Shown: positions 1-8,537, numbered from the stretch's first letter. The stretch: 64,000 bases of DNA from SFEL01 sp045603585 (GCA_045603585.1 JAZUMK010000046.1:62001-126000); one strand, 5' to 3'. The notes: generated by a model from the letters alone, not told the origin. A program made the numbers and translations.

Positions 1-1090
1 GCGCAGTTTTACGATCTCCCAAGGTATCCAGCGCCAACTCATCGTAGGCCATGAGATCACGCAGCTCCTGAATGTCGAAAGGAGCCAGCCTTGCGCCGCA
101 GGAGATGAGGATGGATTTTGCCGTCTTGCCTGCAGCCAGTTTGTATTTCTTGTACTGACGGACGGCAAAGCAATCGGGCTTTTCCTTCTCCAGTGCTTCG
201 AACATCAGGTCAACGGGGTTTTGAAAGTCCTCGTCATCTTCTCGAGTCTCCATGGCATTGACCAGCGCCAACAGGGTGGAAAAGTTCTGTTCCTCTATGG
301 GTACTTCGTAGTGGATGTAGGCGATCAGCGCCGAATACAGCAGCGCTTCCGCTTGTGTCCAGAAGTCGCCGCTGTTTTTCTCGTTGCCGCCCTTGGTGTT
401 GGCAATAAGGGTCGTTACCAGCTTCAGAATGTCCTTCTCTGAGTGGAGATAGGCAAAGGGATTGTAGTGCATGGACTTTTTGAAGTTGATGGTGTTGAGG
501 ATGCGAATCTCATACCCCTTACGAAGCAGCAGTTTTCCGCACTCCACCACGATGCTGCCCTTGGGATCGGTAACAACAAAACTGACGGGATAGGTCTCGG
601 ATGCACACTGCATGAGGTTGGGCTTCAACCAAAATCGAGTTTTACCGCTGCCGGAGCCGCCGATGATAAGCACGTTTTTATTTCTTGCCGTCTTGGGGTC
701 TTTGGGGCGGTTGTTCATGGTAAGCCGCTCCGTTTGGGTGAGGATGATGTTGTTTTCAAAGGCAGGATCGATGTAGGGCTTGATATCCTCCGATGTTCCC
801 CAGCGGGCGCTGCCGTATTCCATGTTCTTTCGGTACTTCTTGGCGTTTTTGCCCTTGAGGTATACCGTCAAACGAAGAAAACCGCCCACAGCGGCTCCGA
901 TGCAGAGGTCAGTTAAGTGCAGGCTGGGCAGCGGATTAGCAAAGGCCAAAGCTAAACCATCTACGATGTGCAGCAGCTTTTCGGAAGCGTTGCTGCCTGC
1001 TGTAAGCCGCCATCCTTCGCCAATGTTTGTGGCAAACAGGCCGATCACCACATACGGGATGCTGGGAATGAGGTGCTTTTTCAGGTTCAT
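1..1090 (-). CDS. VirD4/TraG-type conjugation coupling protein (partial, C-terminus outside window)
   Basis: Type IV secretion coupling ATPase that brings relaxase-bound DNA to the conjugation channel at the inner membrane. The frame is open from the ATG at 1090 to the window edge, so only about 363 residues are visible. The N-terminus (MNLKKHLIPSIPYVV) has two hydrophobic segments, followed by the tract GKNAKKYRKNMEYGSARWG typical of Tn1549-like TraG proteins. The Walker A motif GGSGSGKT lies at residues 144-151. The start overlaps the stop of the upstream pcfB-like gene by 4 bp (ATGA), so the two are probably translationally coupled. Walker B and the C-terminal half are off the left edge. 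Confidence 0.9.
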   Translation of the reverse strand, partial: MNLKKHLIPSIPYVVIGLFATNIGEGWRLTAGSNASEKLLHIVDGLALAFANPLPSLHLTDLCIGAAVGGFLRLTVYLKGKNAKKYRKNMEYGSARWGTSEDIKPYIDPAFENNIILTQTERLTMNNRPKDPKTARNKNVLIIGGSGSGKTRFWLKPNLMQCASETYPVSFVVTDPKGSIVVECGKLLLRKGYEIRILNTINFKKSMHYNPFAYLHSEKDILKLVTTLIANTKGGNEKNSGDFWTQAEALLYSALIAYIHYEVPIEEQNFSTLLALVNAMETREDDEDFQNPVDLMFEALEKEKPDCFAVRQYKKYKLAAGKTAKSILISCGARLAPFDIQELRDLMAYDELALDTLGDRKTA

Positions 1091-1560
1091 CGCTCCAACT
1101 CCTTTTTACGGGTCTTGGCAATGACGGTATCCTTCAGCATTTCCTTGAACTTGGCAAGGGTTTGCAGCACCGATGGGCGCTGCTCCCGCTTCACGGTTTT
1201 TGCGGCGAACTCGGTAAAGGCGGCAGTGAGCGCATCTGCATCCCGCGCCTTGAAGAACACCAGCCACTTGGGTGGGGATACGCTGCTGTCCTTTTTTACG
1301 GCGTAGTCCACACCGTACTTCCTTGCAACACGCTCAAAGGATTTGATGTTGCCGTCCGTCACTTCGATGTTGCTGACACCTTGATTCTGCCCCACAAGTT
1401 CTTTTACGGTCTGTTTCCCATGGGGTAGCTTTGCGGGTGCATCACGGCTCTTTTGCCATTCTGCCAGAAGCTTTGCGATTGCGCTTTTCAGCACACGGGC
1501 ACTGAGCTTGGTGGCGCTGATGGCAAGGGTTACGGATCTGTTTTCGACTTCTTCCTGCAA
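1087..1560 (-). CDS. PcfB-family (DUF3801) conjugation accessory protein
   Basis: A 157-residue soluble protein of the PcfB family, which in Gram-positive conjugative elements works with the coupling protein in recruiting the relaxosome. The start is a TTG at 1560 preceded by GGAGG nine bases upstream; no ATG fits better. The motif RVLKSAIAKLL near the N-terminus and the SPPKWLVFFKARDADALTAA stretch are family hallmarks. It sits immediately upstream of the coupling protein with a 4-bp overlap, the arrangement seen in Tn1549-type elements. The exact biochemical role is known only for a few family members. Confidence 0.85.
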   Translation of the reverse strand: MQEEVENRSVTLAISATKLSARVLKSAIAKLLAEWQKSRDAPAKLPHGKQTVKELVGQNQGVSNIEVTDGNIKSFERVARKYGVDYAVKKDSSVSPPKWLVFFKARDADALTAAFTEFAAKTVKREQRPSVLQTLAKFKEMLKDTVIAKTRKKELER

Positions 1561-1639
1561 GGGTTTGTCCTCCTATTTTAATATAAAAAAGACGACATTT
1601 GTTGTCGTCTTTCGTTTTATCACTATCCATTGTCAACTA

Positions 1640-2113
1640 TTAGTTACCGTATGTAATAAAATTCTGCACTTGTTCATCATAACTGCTCATATTGTTTAAG
1701 CTTTCTTGATAAAAAGCATCGCGCATTTTGGAACTAAATAAGCCTGCATTTTTGCAAACCGGACAAACATAATCACCATCTTCTTGTACACAAATCCGAA
1801 TTTTTTTATTATCACTGTCAAGACATTTAGCACAATAGTATTCGTTTTCTCCCCCTTTGGGACTTTCTCTTACATAAAAGCCAGCATCAATATATTTCAA
1901 AGGTTTTCGGAAGGTATCTAAATCCTTATACTTGTTTAACTCTTCTTTAAGCATCTGGTTTTCTTGTTCCAAATTCTGCATGGCGTTTCCTCTACGATCC
2001 TTTTTTTCTTTTTTGTTTTGGAGACAATGCGAGAAAACAGCTCCAACAATTGCGCCTACTATGGCAGTTATTAATGGAATTAACCATTTCTCATTCGCCC
2101 GAAACCAATCCAT
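1640..2113 (-). CDS. Membrane-anchored coiled-coil zinc-ribbon protein, unknown function
   Basis: 157 residues in a clear order: short N-terminus, one membrane segment (about residues 10-28), a charged coiled coil (about 33-65, MQNLEQENQMLKEELNKYK), then a four-cysteine ribbon with CAKC and CPVC about 23 residues apart. The ATG at 2113 follows AAGGAG with good spacing. Composition is AT-rich compared with the adjacent conjugation genes, and it occupies the cargo slot between DUF6017 and pcfB together with the DarTG genes. I do not recognise a named family. The layout predicts a cytoplasmic metal-binding head tethered to the membrane. Confidence 0.6.
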   Translation of the reverse strand: MDWFRANEKWLIPLITAIVGAIVGAVFSHCLQNKKEKKDRRGNAMQNLEQENQMLKEELNKYKDLDTFRKPLKYIDAGFYVRESPKGGENEYYCAKCLDSDNKKIRICVQEDGDYVCPVCKNAGLFSSKMRDAFYQESLNNMSSYDEQVQNFITYGN

Positions 2114-2403
2114 GATAATCTCCTTAACTTACTATATTGTGGATTGGTATCATGCTATCATGTGGTTATCATAGATTCAATCCTTTTCTTAAGTTCAAGC
2201 ACACATTATTTCACCCCTAAACAAATATGCAAAAAGGCCCTCCATCTCAGAGCACCTCGGGATATAACTATTTATTCAATTTTTTGTACTGCTCAGACTT
2301 GACATCTGACTTGTACTGTACAGCAGCATACAAGTCGCAGCCATTGAATGTCGCTCACTTACTTTAGCTGAGACAGTATCCCCTTTTAAGACTACTAAAA
2401 TTG

Positions 2404-2615
2404 CACCTTCCCACTTCCGGCATTGAAATCAAAAAACATAATGTAATAAATTGGGATATAAGTATCCTGCCCTTCTGCAAAATGGTTCTTTCGTTTGCCA
2501 ACATGCCAATAATATAGGTTTTGCCAACCTAGCATGCACCATCAACAAGCAGAATTCTCTTAGAATTCGCTTTCAAGTGTAATTCTATAGTCGATTCTAT
2601 CTTGCGATATAACAT
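2404..2615 (-). pseudogene. Decayed, internally deleted AAA_14/DUF4143-type ATPase
   Basis: From an ATG at 2615 with a good GGAGG site, the reading begins MLYRKIESTIELHLKANSKR and continues ILLVDGAC-stop-VGKTY. In the AAA_14/DUF4143 family this position reads GARQVGKTY; here TGC TAG replaces the expected CGC CAG. Shortly after, in a shifted frame, the DNA encodes EGQDTYIPIYYIMFF, which resembles the family's usual C-terminus. The two ends are therefore joined with most of the protein missing. Recognised from memory of the family. The rest of 2114-2999 holds no intact gene that I can support. Confidence 0.55.
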
Positions 2616-2935
2616 TGGAAACACCTCCACTTTGACTTTTCAATAAAATTACAGCACAATAAATATGACATTTCAACAAATCTTAGTCGTCGAACTTTGA
2701 CATTTCAATTATGATACCATCAAACGCACACGCACATGTCCGAACTCCATGTAATAGGAATTAAAAATATGCCTTTTGTTGACTGACTGGAAAACAACGA
2801 AACAAAGAGCAATTTACCCCCTTGACAACTGTTTAATATTGTCTGTCTGCTATGAAAGAGAGATCCCCACGCTTTTATATAGATAGTACTAATCAACCGA
2901 AGTATTACTTGATCTACAAATTTCATTCACTAAAG

Positions 2936-2969
2936 AAAAACGTTCTAACTCTAAGTAAAGAACGTTTTT
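2936..2969 (-). terminator. Terminator after the DarTG operon
   Basis: Inverted repeat AAAAACGTTCT / AGAACGTTTTT with a 12-base loop, followed by a T-rich tract on the minus strand, 30 bp beyond the toxin stop codon. The A/T flanks would also let it work on the plus strand. Confidence 0.7.
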
Positions 2970-2999
2970 CAAATAATACATTTTCAATTCTATTATTGT

Positions 3000-4034
3000 T
3001 TATTTTATCAACTCTGATTCATTAACAGTCTGCTCTATATAACACATTAGTTTTAATCCAATGAAAACCTGTATTCGTAAATAAGAAGCTCCTTTTATTC
3101 TAGGTATCCCCCGAAAAACCAAACTATTCGTTGCCGCATAATCAATTTGAACTTCTGTTGTCCTCTGATGGATAATGCTTTTTGAATTCATCCAATCTAA
3201 AACTAAGCGCAAAGTGACTGGTTCTAATGAATCCACATTATATCGTTCCATCATACTCTTAATATAATATTTCTTTGGACGATAATCCGAAAAAACAATA
3301 TTAATCATATCTCCATGATAACTACAATCAGTTATAAAAAGGCCATTGTTTTCAAACATGTCTTCTTTACAAATTTTGATTTTATCCTGGTATTTCTTGA
3401 AGCTAATATAATCTGTGTCTTTTAACATGTTTAATAAGCTAATACGTTCTAAATTGTTTCGGCATAATATTGCGTGCAAATTAGTGTCTATGGGCATCGA
3501 ATTGGGATGCAGAATCTCTGCATGTCTATATTTCTTTGTTTGTTGGATGTTGTCTAATCTGTTGCTATAAATATTATCGAAATTCAAAGCGGCAAATTCC
3601 TCTGTACCGCTTTTTAATTGAGCACCATATCCAGATTGACCTTGCTCTGAAAACTGCACACCAGGTAAGGAAAGAATTTTCTCTAAATCAAACAAAAAGA
3701 AGACAGGAACCGGCGTATTCGCGTGCTCATCATTATCATATCTCAGCTGAGGATGTTTATATCCTTCATTATAATACTGTGTCGGAGTCAGCGGTCGGAA
3801 ATAAAACCTCACGCAAGAAATAGCCTCCGTTTGGGTCATATCAATAACTTGCCGACTAGCATTATCATTACGCATTATCCCCAATTCTTTAGCGTTTGCG
3901 CGACTATGTAAGTATCCTAACCGCAGAATATTCACAGCATTTGTTATATCGGTATAATGAAACGCAAATCGGGGCCACCAAGGCACAGGGCTATGCTTTT
4001 CACAATTATCTTGAATAACTTCTAAATAAGTCAT
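3000..4034 (-). CDS. darT: DarT-like DNA ADP-ribosyltransferase toxin (DUF4433)
   Basis: Toxin of a DarTG-type module; known DarT enzymes use NAD+ to ADP-ribosylate a base in single-stranded DNA and block replication. The N-terminal FHYTDITNAVNILRLGYL (H26, Y27, T28) matches the NAD-binding HYT segment, and R..HAEILHP places a glutamate (E173) where the catalytic Glu of DarT proteins sits. At 344 residues it is longer than the roughly 200-residue minimal DarT; the last ~130 residues carry no motif I know. The start at 4034 overlaps the antitoxin stop by 4 bp and has AAGGAGG. Which base or motif it modifies cannot be read from the sequence. Confidence 0.78.
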   Translation of the reverse strand: MTYLEVIQDNCEKHSPVPWWPRFAFHYTDITNAVNILRLGYLHSRANAKELGIMRNDNASRQVIDMTQTEAISCVRFYFRPLTPTQYYNEGYKHPQLRYDNDEHANTPVPVFFLFDLEKILSLPGVQFSEQGQSGYGAQLKSGTEEFAALNFDNIYSNRLDNIQQTKKYRHAEILHPNSMPIDTNLHAILCRNNLERISLLNMLKDTDYISFKKYQDKIKICKEDMFENNGLFITDCSYHGDMINIVFSDYRPKKYYIKSMMERYNVDSLEPVTLRLVLDWMNSKSIIHQRTTEVQIDYAATNSLVFRGIPRIKGASYLRIQVFIGLKLMCYIEQTVNESELIK

Positions 4035-4909
4035 TCCCTATCCTCCTTAAATGAAAAAACACGTCCCACAGCTTCATTGATCTGATAGCCGTTAATCATA
4101 CTATTTGTCTTAGTATCAAGAATACGCACTTTGGTTAAATACCCTAAAGAAAACAACATAGCGCATATTAGTTCTTCTTTACTGCCCTGATCACCTTCTG
4201 GGAAAATACTCTTTTGACGAATAGTATCCCAGATATAATAAAAATCATCTTCATCAACAAATTCAATCTGTTTTCCCTGAAAATTAGAGAATCTCACTCC
4301 ATTTTCATACGTTACAGAAATACATTCATTAAGCGATTGAAATTCATGCGGGACAATAGAACTTGTAACAATTAAATCGTCTCTTACACCATTAAAAGAC
4401 ATATCTTTAGCATTTTCTTTTAGCCAAGCAATTGTTTTCTGTGGCATTTTATGCTCAGGCATTGCTTCAGGATACATGCCGACATAAATATAGACATCAA
4501 TGGGGAGAGGCTTTAAATATTTCTCCATCAAAGGACGAACATCATTCCAGTCTAATTCGCCATTTCCGCATCCCAAACGTGGAAAAGCAATAGACACGAT
4601 ATTCTTATCCGCATATGTATCTACGAACTTCAATAAACCTTTTTCTATATATTCAAGTTTTGAAGGATTTCTCCAGTTTTCTTTTGTTGGGAAAAGAAGC
4701 AACCAATGATCCGGTTCATAAAAAAGCATCAATTTTCCAATGGTTAATTGGCGTTTTTCACAAGCTGCTTTATAACGCTCAAACATATCTGGGTAACGTT
4801 GTTTAAACGACAATGCTAACCCTTTTCCCATTACCCCAACTGTATTGACTGTATTTACAATAACTTGAGCTGGACTATCAAAAATATTTCCTTCCACATA
4901 TTGAATCAT
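4031..4909 (-). CDS. darG: DarG-like macrodomain antitoxin
   Basis: Antitoxin partner of the DarT-like toxin; DarG macrodomains hydrolyse ADP-ribose from DNA and a C-terminal region can bind the toxin directly. Residues 1 to about 150 form a macrodomain: VNTVNTVGVMGKGLALSFK carries the ADP-ribose-binding Asn/Gly loop, and FPRLGCGNGELDWNDV the second loop. Residues about 155-292 are a separate domain of unknown fold, presumably toxin-binding. The order antitoxin then toxin, with ATGA overlap, differs from the toxin-first order of several described DarTG operons. The ATG at 4909 lies 11 nt after the XRE stop, with AAGGAG upstream. Confidence 0.8.
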   Translation of the reverse strand: MIQYVEGNIFDSPAQVIVNTVNTVGVMGKGLALSFKQRYPDMFERYKAACEKRQLTIGKLMLFYEPDHWLLLFPTKENWRNPSKLEYIEKGLLKFVDTYADKNIVSIAFPRLGCGNGELDWNDVRPLMEKYLKPLPIDVYIYVGMYPEAMPEHKMPQKTIAWLKENAKDMSFNGVRDDLIVTSSIVPHEFQSLNECISVTYENGVRFSNFQGKQIEFVDEDDFYYIWDTIRQKSIFPEGDQGSKEELICAMLFSLGYLTKVRILDTKTNSMINGYQINEAVGRVFSFKEDRE

Positions 4910-4920
4910 GGACTCTCTCC

Positions 4921-5139
4921 TTACTCTATAGTAACAGTATCTCCATCAGGATATACAAACTTACAATTCACTTTGCAGCCGGTAACCAATGCAATATCAT
5001 TTAAATCATCTAATGTGAATTTCCCACGCTTCATTTTTTGACTAAACGCTTGTGGCGACTTATTTAACCGTCTACCAATCTCCGAAATAGATAATCCGGA
5101 CTTTACACATAGCATTTTAATTTGATCATCTATACGCAT
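4921..5139 (-). CDS. Small XRE/Cro-type helix-turn-helix regulator
   Basis: A 72-residue single-domain HTH protein (LSISEIGRRLNKSPQAFSQKMKRG is the recognition region), first in a three-gene operon with the DarG- and DarT-like genes. I place the start at the ATG at 5139, which has GAGGTGAT just upstream, rather than at an in-frame ATG 21 codons earlier that lies inside the promoter. It probably represses its own promoter and so sets toxin-antitoxin levels; that is inference from operon position. Confidence 0.75.
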   Translation of the reverse strand: MRIDDQIKMLCVKSGLSISEIGRRLNKSPQAFSQKMKRGKFTLDDLNDIALVTGCKVNCKFVYPDGDTVTIE

Positions 5140-5157
5140 GTAAATCACCTCACTTGC

Positions 5158-5186
5158 ATTATAAACAAGGATGTTCACGTTATCAA
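5158..5186 (-). promoter_or_regulatory. Sigma-A promoter of the XRE-darG-darT operon
   Basis: On the minus strand TTGATA (5186-5181), a 17-bp spacer and TATAAT (5163-5158). Transcription would start near 5150, about 12 nt before the XRE start. ATAAACA and TGTTTAT sequences flank the promoter and are candidate operator half-sites. Confidence 0.75.
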
Positions 5187-5426
5187 TAAAAATGTTTATC
5201 ATTTCTGTCTACATCTTTTTTCCATTCCTTTAAATAACTATCTATTTTTCAGGTTAAATACAGCTCTGCCATAAAAGTATCACCTTTCGCTTAAAACCAT
5301 CATGCAAAAAAGAGCGATAATTCCAAGAGAGGCAACAAAAAGATGAGCGACTTTTATCGACATAAAAGCATTTTTATCTTTTCCCATGTCCACTTTTATA
5401 ATAGCACCACATCAATCACGTAAAAC

Positions 5427-6293
5427 TTATACTCCGGATCCATACAAGTCGTGATTAGCCTGCGCTTTGTAGTAGCTACCCATGGTGCTGGGCGCATTGA
5501 ACAGAGTAGCAAGCAGGTACTTTTTGATATTCCGTACTTTGGTCGTGTTCTTGTTTAAGCACTCAAACACATACTGGATGTGCAGGCTGTTGATCCTGAG
5601 CAGCTTGAACTTTACCGTGGAAGCGGGATAGGTATCTCCTGCGATACAGAAGGTTGCCTTCTTGGAAGCAAGGGTTTCTGTCATGAGCTCTACGATTTCA
5701 TCCAGCCGCTCACGATCATATGGGAAGTTGTCTTTCATGATGTCGTATTCGATGTTCCCTTTAACGATCTCTCTGTAAACATCCATCCCATCCATCCCCA
5801 TCTGATCCGTTAGGGGATTGATAGGATAGGAATTGATTGGATAAGGATTTGTTGAGAGCGTATTTGATTCATCTTTATTTGTTCTATAAGTATTTAATTG
5901 TGCGGGGGTTTCCTGTTCAGGTTTTCCCAAGACAGGATAATCCAAGACTGGGTTTGCCTGAACTGGATTTTCCCGTTCAGGTTTTTCCTGTTTAGGTTCT
6001 TGTGGCTGCTCCAGTATCGTGTATTCTATGGCTCCAAGCTGCCCGTTGGAATTGCGGATTCGCTCACGCACCACATATCCATGATCCTCTAGCTCACGCA
6101 CCCCGGCGCAGATACTGTCAACGCCGTCTTTACAGATACGGGCAAGACCTTTTGTGGTATAGTCCCATTCCTCCGGCAAGGAAAGCATCAGGGAAAGCAG
6201 ACCCTTTGCTTTCAGGGAAAGCCTCGTATTTCTGAGGTGATGATTTGCCATGACCGTATAATCCCTTGTCTTTTCTATGCGAAAGACTGCCAT
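5427..6293 (-). CDS. DUF6017 helix-turn-helix, replication-initiator-like protein (element A copy)
   Basis: A 288-residue protein of the kind found beside ParA/ParB in Tn1549-like elements. The N-terminal ~90 residues form a winged helix of the RepA_N/replication-initiator type (LRNTRLSLKAKGLLSLMLSL, then RICKDGVDSICAGVRELEDHGYV). A proline- and glutamate-rich linker of about 50 residues follows, then the DUF6017 domain (LRINSLHIQYVFECLNKNTTKVRNIKKYLL). It has a close paralogue at 26719-27570 in element B. Probable role: initiating or controlling replication of the excised circle; not proven by sequence. The ATG at 6293 has GGAG upstream. Confidence 0.8.
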   Translation of the reverse strand: MAVFRIEKTRDYTVMANHHLRNTRLSLKAKGLLSLMLSLPEEWDYTTKGLARICKDGVDSICAGVRELEDHGYVVRERIRNSNGQLGAIEYTILEQPQEPKQEKPERENPVQANPVLDYPVLGKPEQETPAQLNTYRTNKDESNTLSTNPYPINSYPINPLTDQMGMDGMDVYREIVKGNIEYDIMKDNFPYDRERLDEIVELMTETLASKKATFCIAGDTYPASTVKFKLLRINSLHIQYVFECLNKNTTKVRNIKKYLLATLFNAPSTMGSYYKAQANHDLYGSGV

Positions 6294-6321
6294 ATTGTTT
6301 CAGCTCCTTTTCTGCAAATGA

Positions 6322-6349
6322 AAACGGCACTCCTGATTGAGTGCCGTTT
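6322..6349 (-). terminator. Hairpin between parB and DUF6017 (element A)
   Basis: AAACGGCACTC / GAGTGCCGTTT with a 6-base loop, overlapping the parB stop codon. The following tract is only moderately T-rich, so it may attenuate rather than end transcription. Element B has an equivalent hairpin with different sequence at 27598-27626. Confidence 0.5.
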
Positions 6350-7286
6350 ATCGCTCCTGTTCTCGTTGTCGTTTTCGCTGCCACTGTTCCAACAGCTTTA
6401 TGATGGTTTCCTCCATCTTCTTTGGGGTATAAGACTTGGGAAAATACTTGGACAGTGTGGTTGTAGTGAGTGTAATGCGGTCAACTTCTTTCTTTTCTTC
6501 GGACATAATGGCAAGCATAACATCTTCGGATAGCTTTCCCTGTTGGCTGAACTTCTTGAGCCGCTGTGCTTGGGATAATGACGGTGTAGCGTCTTGGGCT
6601 TCCATGGCATCCAGCAGCATGGTCTGCTCAGAAAGTGTGAGATAGGATAGTTCTACCGCCGGGTTAAAGGCAATCTTCCGCTCTGCAACACCATCCACCA
6701 TATCCAATATGGGTGGGATAAGCTCGGTCAAGCGGATGTAGCGTTGAACCTGATTGCGGCTTTCCCCCATTTGTTCTGCAAGAATTTGGTCAGATCTTTT
6801 TTGTGTCCCAACTTGGGACACATTTTCTTTCGATGGTCTTCCGGCCTGTCTTTTCAACGCTTCCAGCTTCATTTTATAAGCATAAGCCCGTTCGCTAGGC
6901 AGAATGTTTTCACGCTGCAAATTGGCATCTACCATTGCGATAATAGCTTCATCGTCGGTCATGTCGCGAACGATAACAGGCATGGTTTCCATACCTGCAA
7001 GGATGCAGGCTTCCAAACGACGGTTGCCTGAAATCACTTCATATCCGCCGCCATCGGGAAGTGGTCGTACAAGACCAGGAGACAGCACACCGTATTCTTT
7101 GATGCTGTCCGCCATGTCCTGCAAGGCTTGGTCATGTCGTACCTTAAAGGGATGGTCGTGAAAGTGCTGGAGCTTGCCCAGCGGAATTTCTATGACCCGC
7201 TCCCGCTGATCTTCTTGCCTTGTGTCCTCCGTGGTGAAGATGTCATCGTATGAGGTCAGACTTAGCTTTTTGCCGCTGTTTTTCAA
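6348..7286 (-). CDS. parB: ParB/Spo0J-family partition protein (element A copy)
   Basis: DNA-binding partner of ParA for segregating or stabilising the element. The 312-residue protein has the ParB N-terminal nuclease-like fold (IPLGKLQHFHDHPF; GYEVISGNRRLEA with the conserved GNRR; ENILPSERAYAYKM) and a central HTH (RSDQILAEQMGESRNQVQRYIRL). The start is TTG at 7286, inside the last codons of parA, with AAGGAGG upstream; the two genes overlap by 44 bp. Nearly identical to the copy at 27668-28606. Confidence 0.88.
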   Translation of the reverse strand: MKNSGKKLSLTSYDDIFTTEDTRQEDQRERVIEIPLGKLQHFHDHPFKVRHDQALQDMADSIKEYGVLSPGLVRPLPDGGGYEVISGNRRLEACILAGMETMPVIVRDMTDDEAIIAMVDANLQRENILPSERAYAYKMKLEALKRQAGRPSKENVSQVGTQKRSDQILAEQMGESRNQVQRYIRLTELIPPILDMVDGVAERKIAFNPAVELSYLTLSEQTMLLDAMEAQDATPSLSQAQRLKKFSQQGKLSEDVMLAIMSEEKKEVDRITLTTTTLSKYFPKSYTPKKMEETIIKLLEQWQRKRQREQER

Positions 7287-8064
7287 TCTTTAACACCTCC
7301 TTGGTCAGTTCTCGGTACGCTTCCGCGACTTTGCCTTTTGGATCGTGGGCATAGATGCTCTTGCCTTCAGCGCTGATTTCAGCAGCACGAACAGAATGCG
7401 GAATTTCCGTTGCAAAGACTTTGATTTTACTGCCGTAGGTATTCCGCAGCAAGGTACTGATTTCCTTTGCATAGTTGGTGCGGTTGTCCACCATGGTGAG
7501 CAAGATACCGCTGATTTTCAGCTTTGGATTGATTTGTCGCCGCACCTTGTTTACGGTCTGCAGCAGCTGCTCCAATCCCTTGGCAGGAAGATACTGCGCC
7601 TGCACTGGAATAATCACGCTGTCTGCAACGGCAAGGGCATTGATGGTCAGCATCCCGAGGGAGGGCATACAGTCGATCAGCACATAGTCGTACTGGCGCT
7701 TTACGTCATCCAGGTATTGCTTGAGTATCTTTTCTCTGTTCATGGCGTTAACCAGGGATACCTCCATGCCGGACAAGCTGATGTTTGCAGGCATGAGCGC
7801 AATACCTTCGTCATGGGAAAGGATTCCTACATCGTGCTTGATGAAGCTTTCATCCATGACCTTTTCCATGATGTCAGAAAGGGTGATAGGCAGTTGGTCA
7901 GGACGGTCGTAACCAAGGCTGATGGTCAATGAGCCTTGTGGATCGCTGTCGATCAGCAGCACTTTCTTTCCTTCCTGCGCCAAGCCAATACCTAAATTAG
8001 CGCAGGTTGTGGTTTTACCAACGCCGCCCTTTTGGTTGGCGATGGCGATGATTTGAGATTGCAT
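7243..8064 (-). CDS. parA: ParA/Soj-family partition ATPase
   Basis: A 273-residue ParA ATPase. The deviant Walker A motif KGGVGKTT is at residues 12-19, the A' segment DSDPQGSLT at about 40-48, and Walker B VLIDCMPSLG near 127-136. It drives partition or maintenance of the element with ParB, whose start lies inside its 3' end. The ATG at 8064 has GGAGG. The whole gene is missing from element B, where parB is left downstream of a scar. It is the first gene of the minus-strand parA-parB-DUF6017 block. Confidence 0.9.
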   Translation of the reverse strand: MQSQIIAIANQKGGVGKTTTCANLGIGLAQEGKKVLLIDSDPQGSLTISLGYDRPDQLPITLSDIMEKVMDESFIKHDVGILSHDEGIALMPANISLSGMEVSLVNAMNREKILKQYLDDVKRQYDYVLIDCMPSLGMLTINALAVADSVIIPVQAQYLPAKGLEQLLQTVNKVRRQINPKLKISGILLTMVDNRTNYAKEISTLLRNTYGSKIKVFATEIPHSVRAAEISAEGKSIYAHDPKGKVAEAYRELTKEVLKIEKQRQKAKSDLIR

Positions 8065-8353
8065 ATGTGCCTCCTTTTGATATGGATTGACCGCTTAATA
8101 TATGAAATGAGCCATCAGTTGCAGATGACTCATTTGAAATCATAGCTGTTTGGTTTAATGAATTGAACAAAGAGTATACACCTGCGTTTTTGGCTAAGAA
8201 ACACTCTGTTTTATAGGAATTTTTGCCTTTCTCCACCCTTCTTCCGAAGGAATCTCCGATAAAAATGCGCGTTTGATTTTCTCAGCTGTTTAGGTACATT
8301 TTATTGCAAAGTATGACAGCTTGATGGGTGCTGAGAAAGTGCTTCGGAGCGTT

Positions 8354-8398
8354 CTCCTAAGCGGAAGGTCGCGCGTTCGAATCGCGCCGGGTGTGCCA
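8354..8398 (+). repeat. att core: 3' half of tRNA-Arg(CCT) at the element A/B junction
   Basis: 45 bp running from the anticodon loop (CTCCTAA) through the 3' anticodon-stem strand GCGGA, variable loop AGGTC, T-arm GCGCG-TTCGAAT-CGCGC, and acceptor strand to an encoded CCA. The 5' half of a tRNA is absent and the upstream bases do not pair, so this is a recombination product rather than a functional tRNA. An identical 45-bp copy lies at 28898-28942. Homology between the two loci extends leftwards through the parB end regions and rightwards through the following terminator. Confidence 0.8.
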
Positions 8399-8404
8399 AA
8401 CAAA

Positions 8405-8430
8405 AGAGCCATCTTACGATGGCTTTTTTG
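8405..8430 (+). terminator. Terminator behind the tRNA half (left copy)
   Basis: GAGCCATC / GATGGCT with a short loop and a T6 tract directly after the CCA end. The same structure with a changed loop follows the right copy. Confidence 0.75.
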
Positions 8431-8537
8431 TTTGCCGCGGCAGCAGATGAGAACGCGCCGTGAGATACCGGAGACTTCAAAATTTCGAGCTTTAAGTGAT
8501 GGAATTTTGTTAGTCGGAGGGATACTCCGGAGTAATT

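Noticed and set aside
2720..2926. 68-residue minus-strand open frame in the AT-rich gap
   Set aside because: No ribosome site, no recognisable domain, and composition typical of non-coding AT-rich DNA.
8320..8400. A complete tRNA-Arg gene
   Set aside because: No acceptor 5' strand, D-arm or pairing 5' anticodon strand precedes the anticodon loop; only the 3' half is present. The same holds at 28870-28942.
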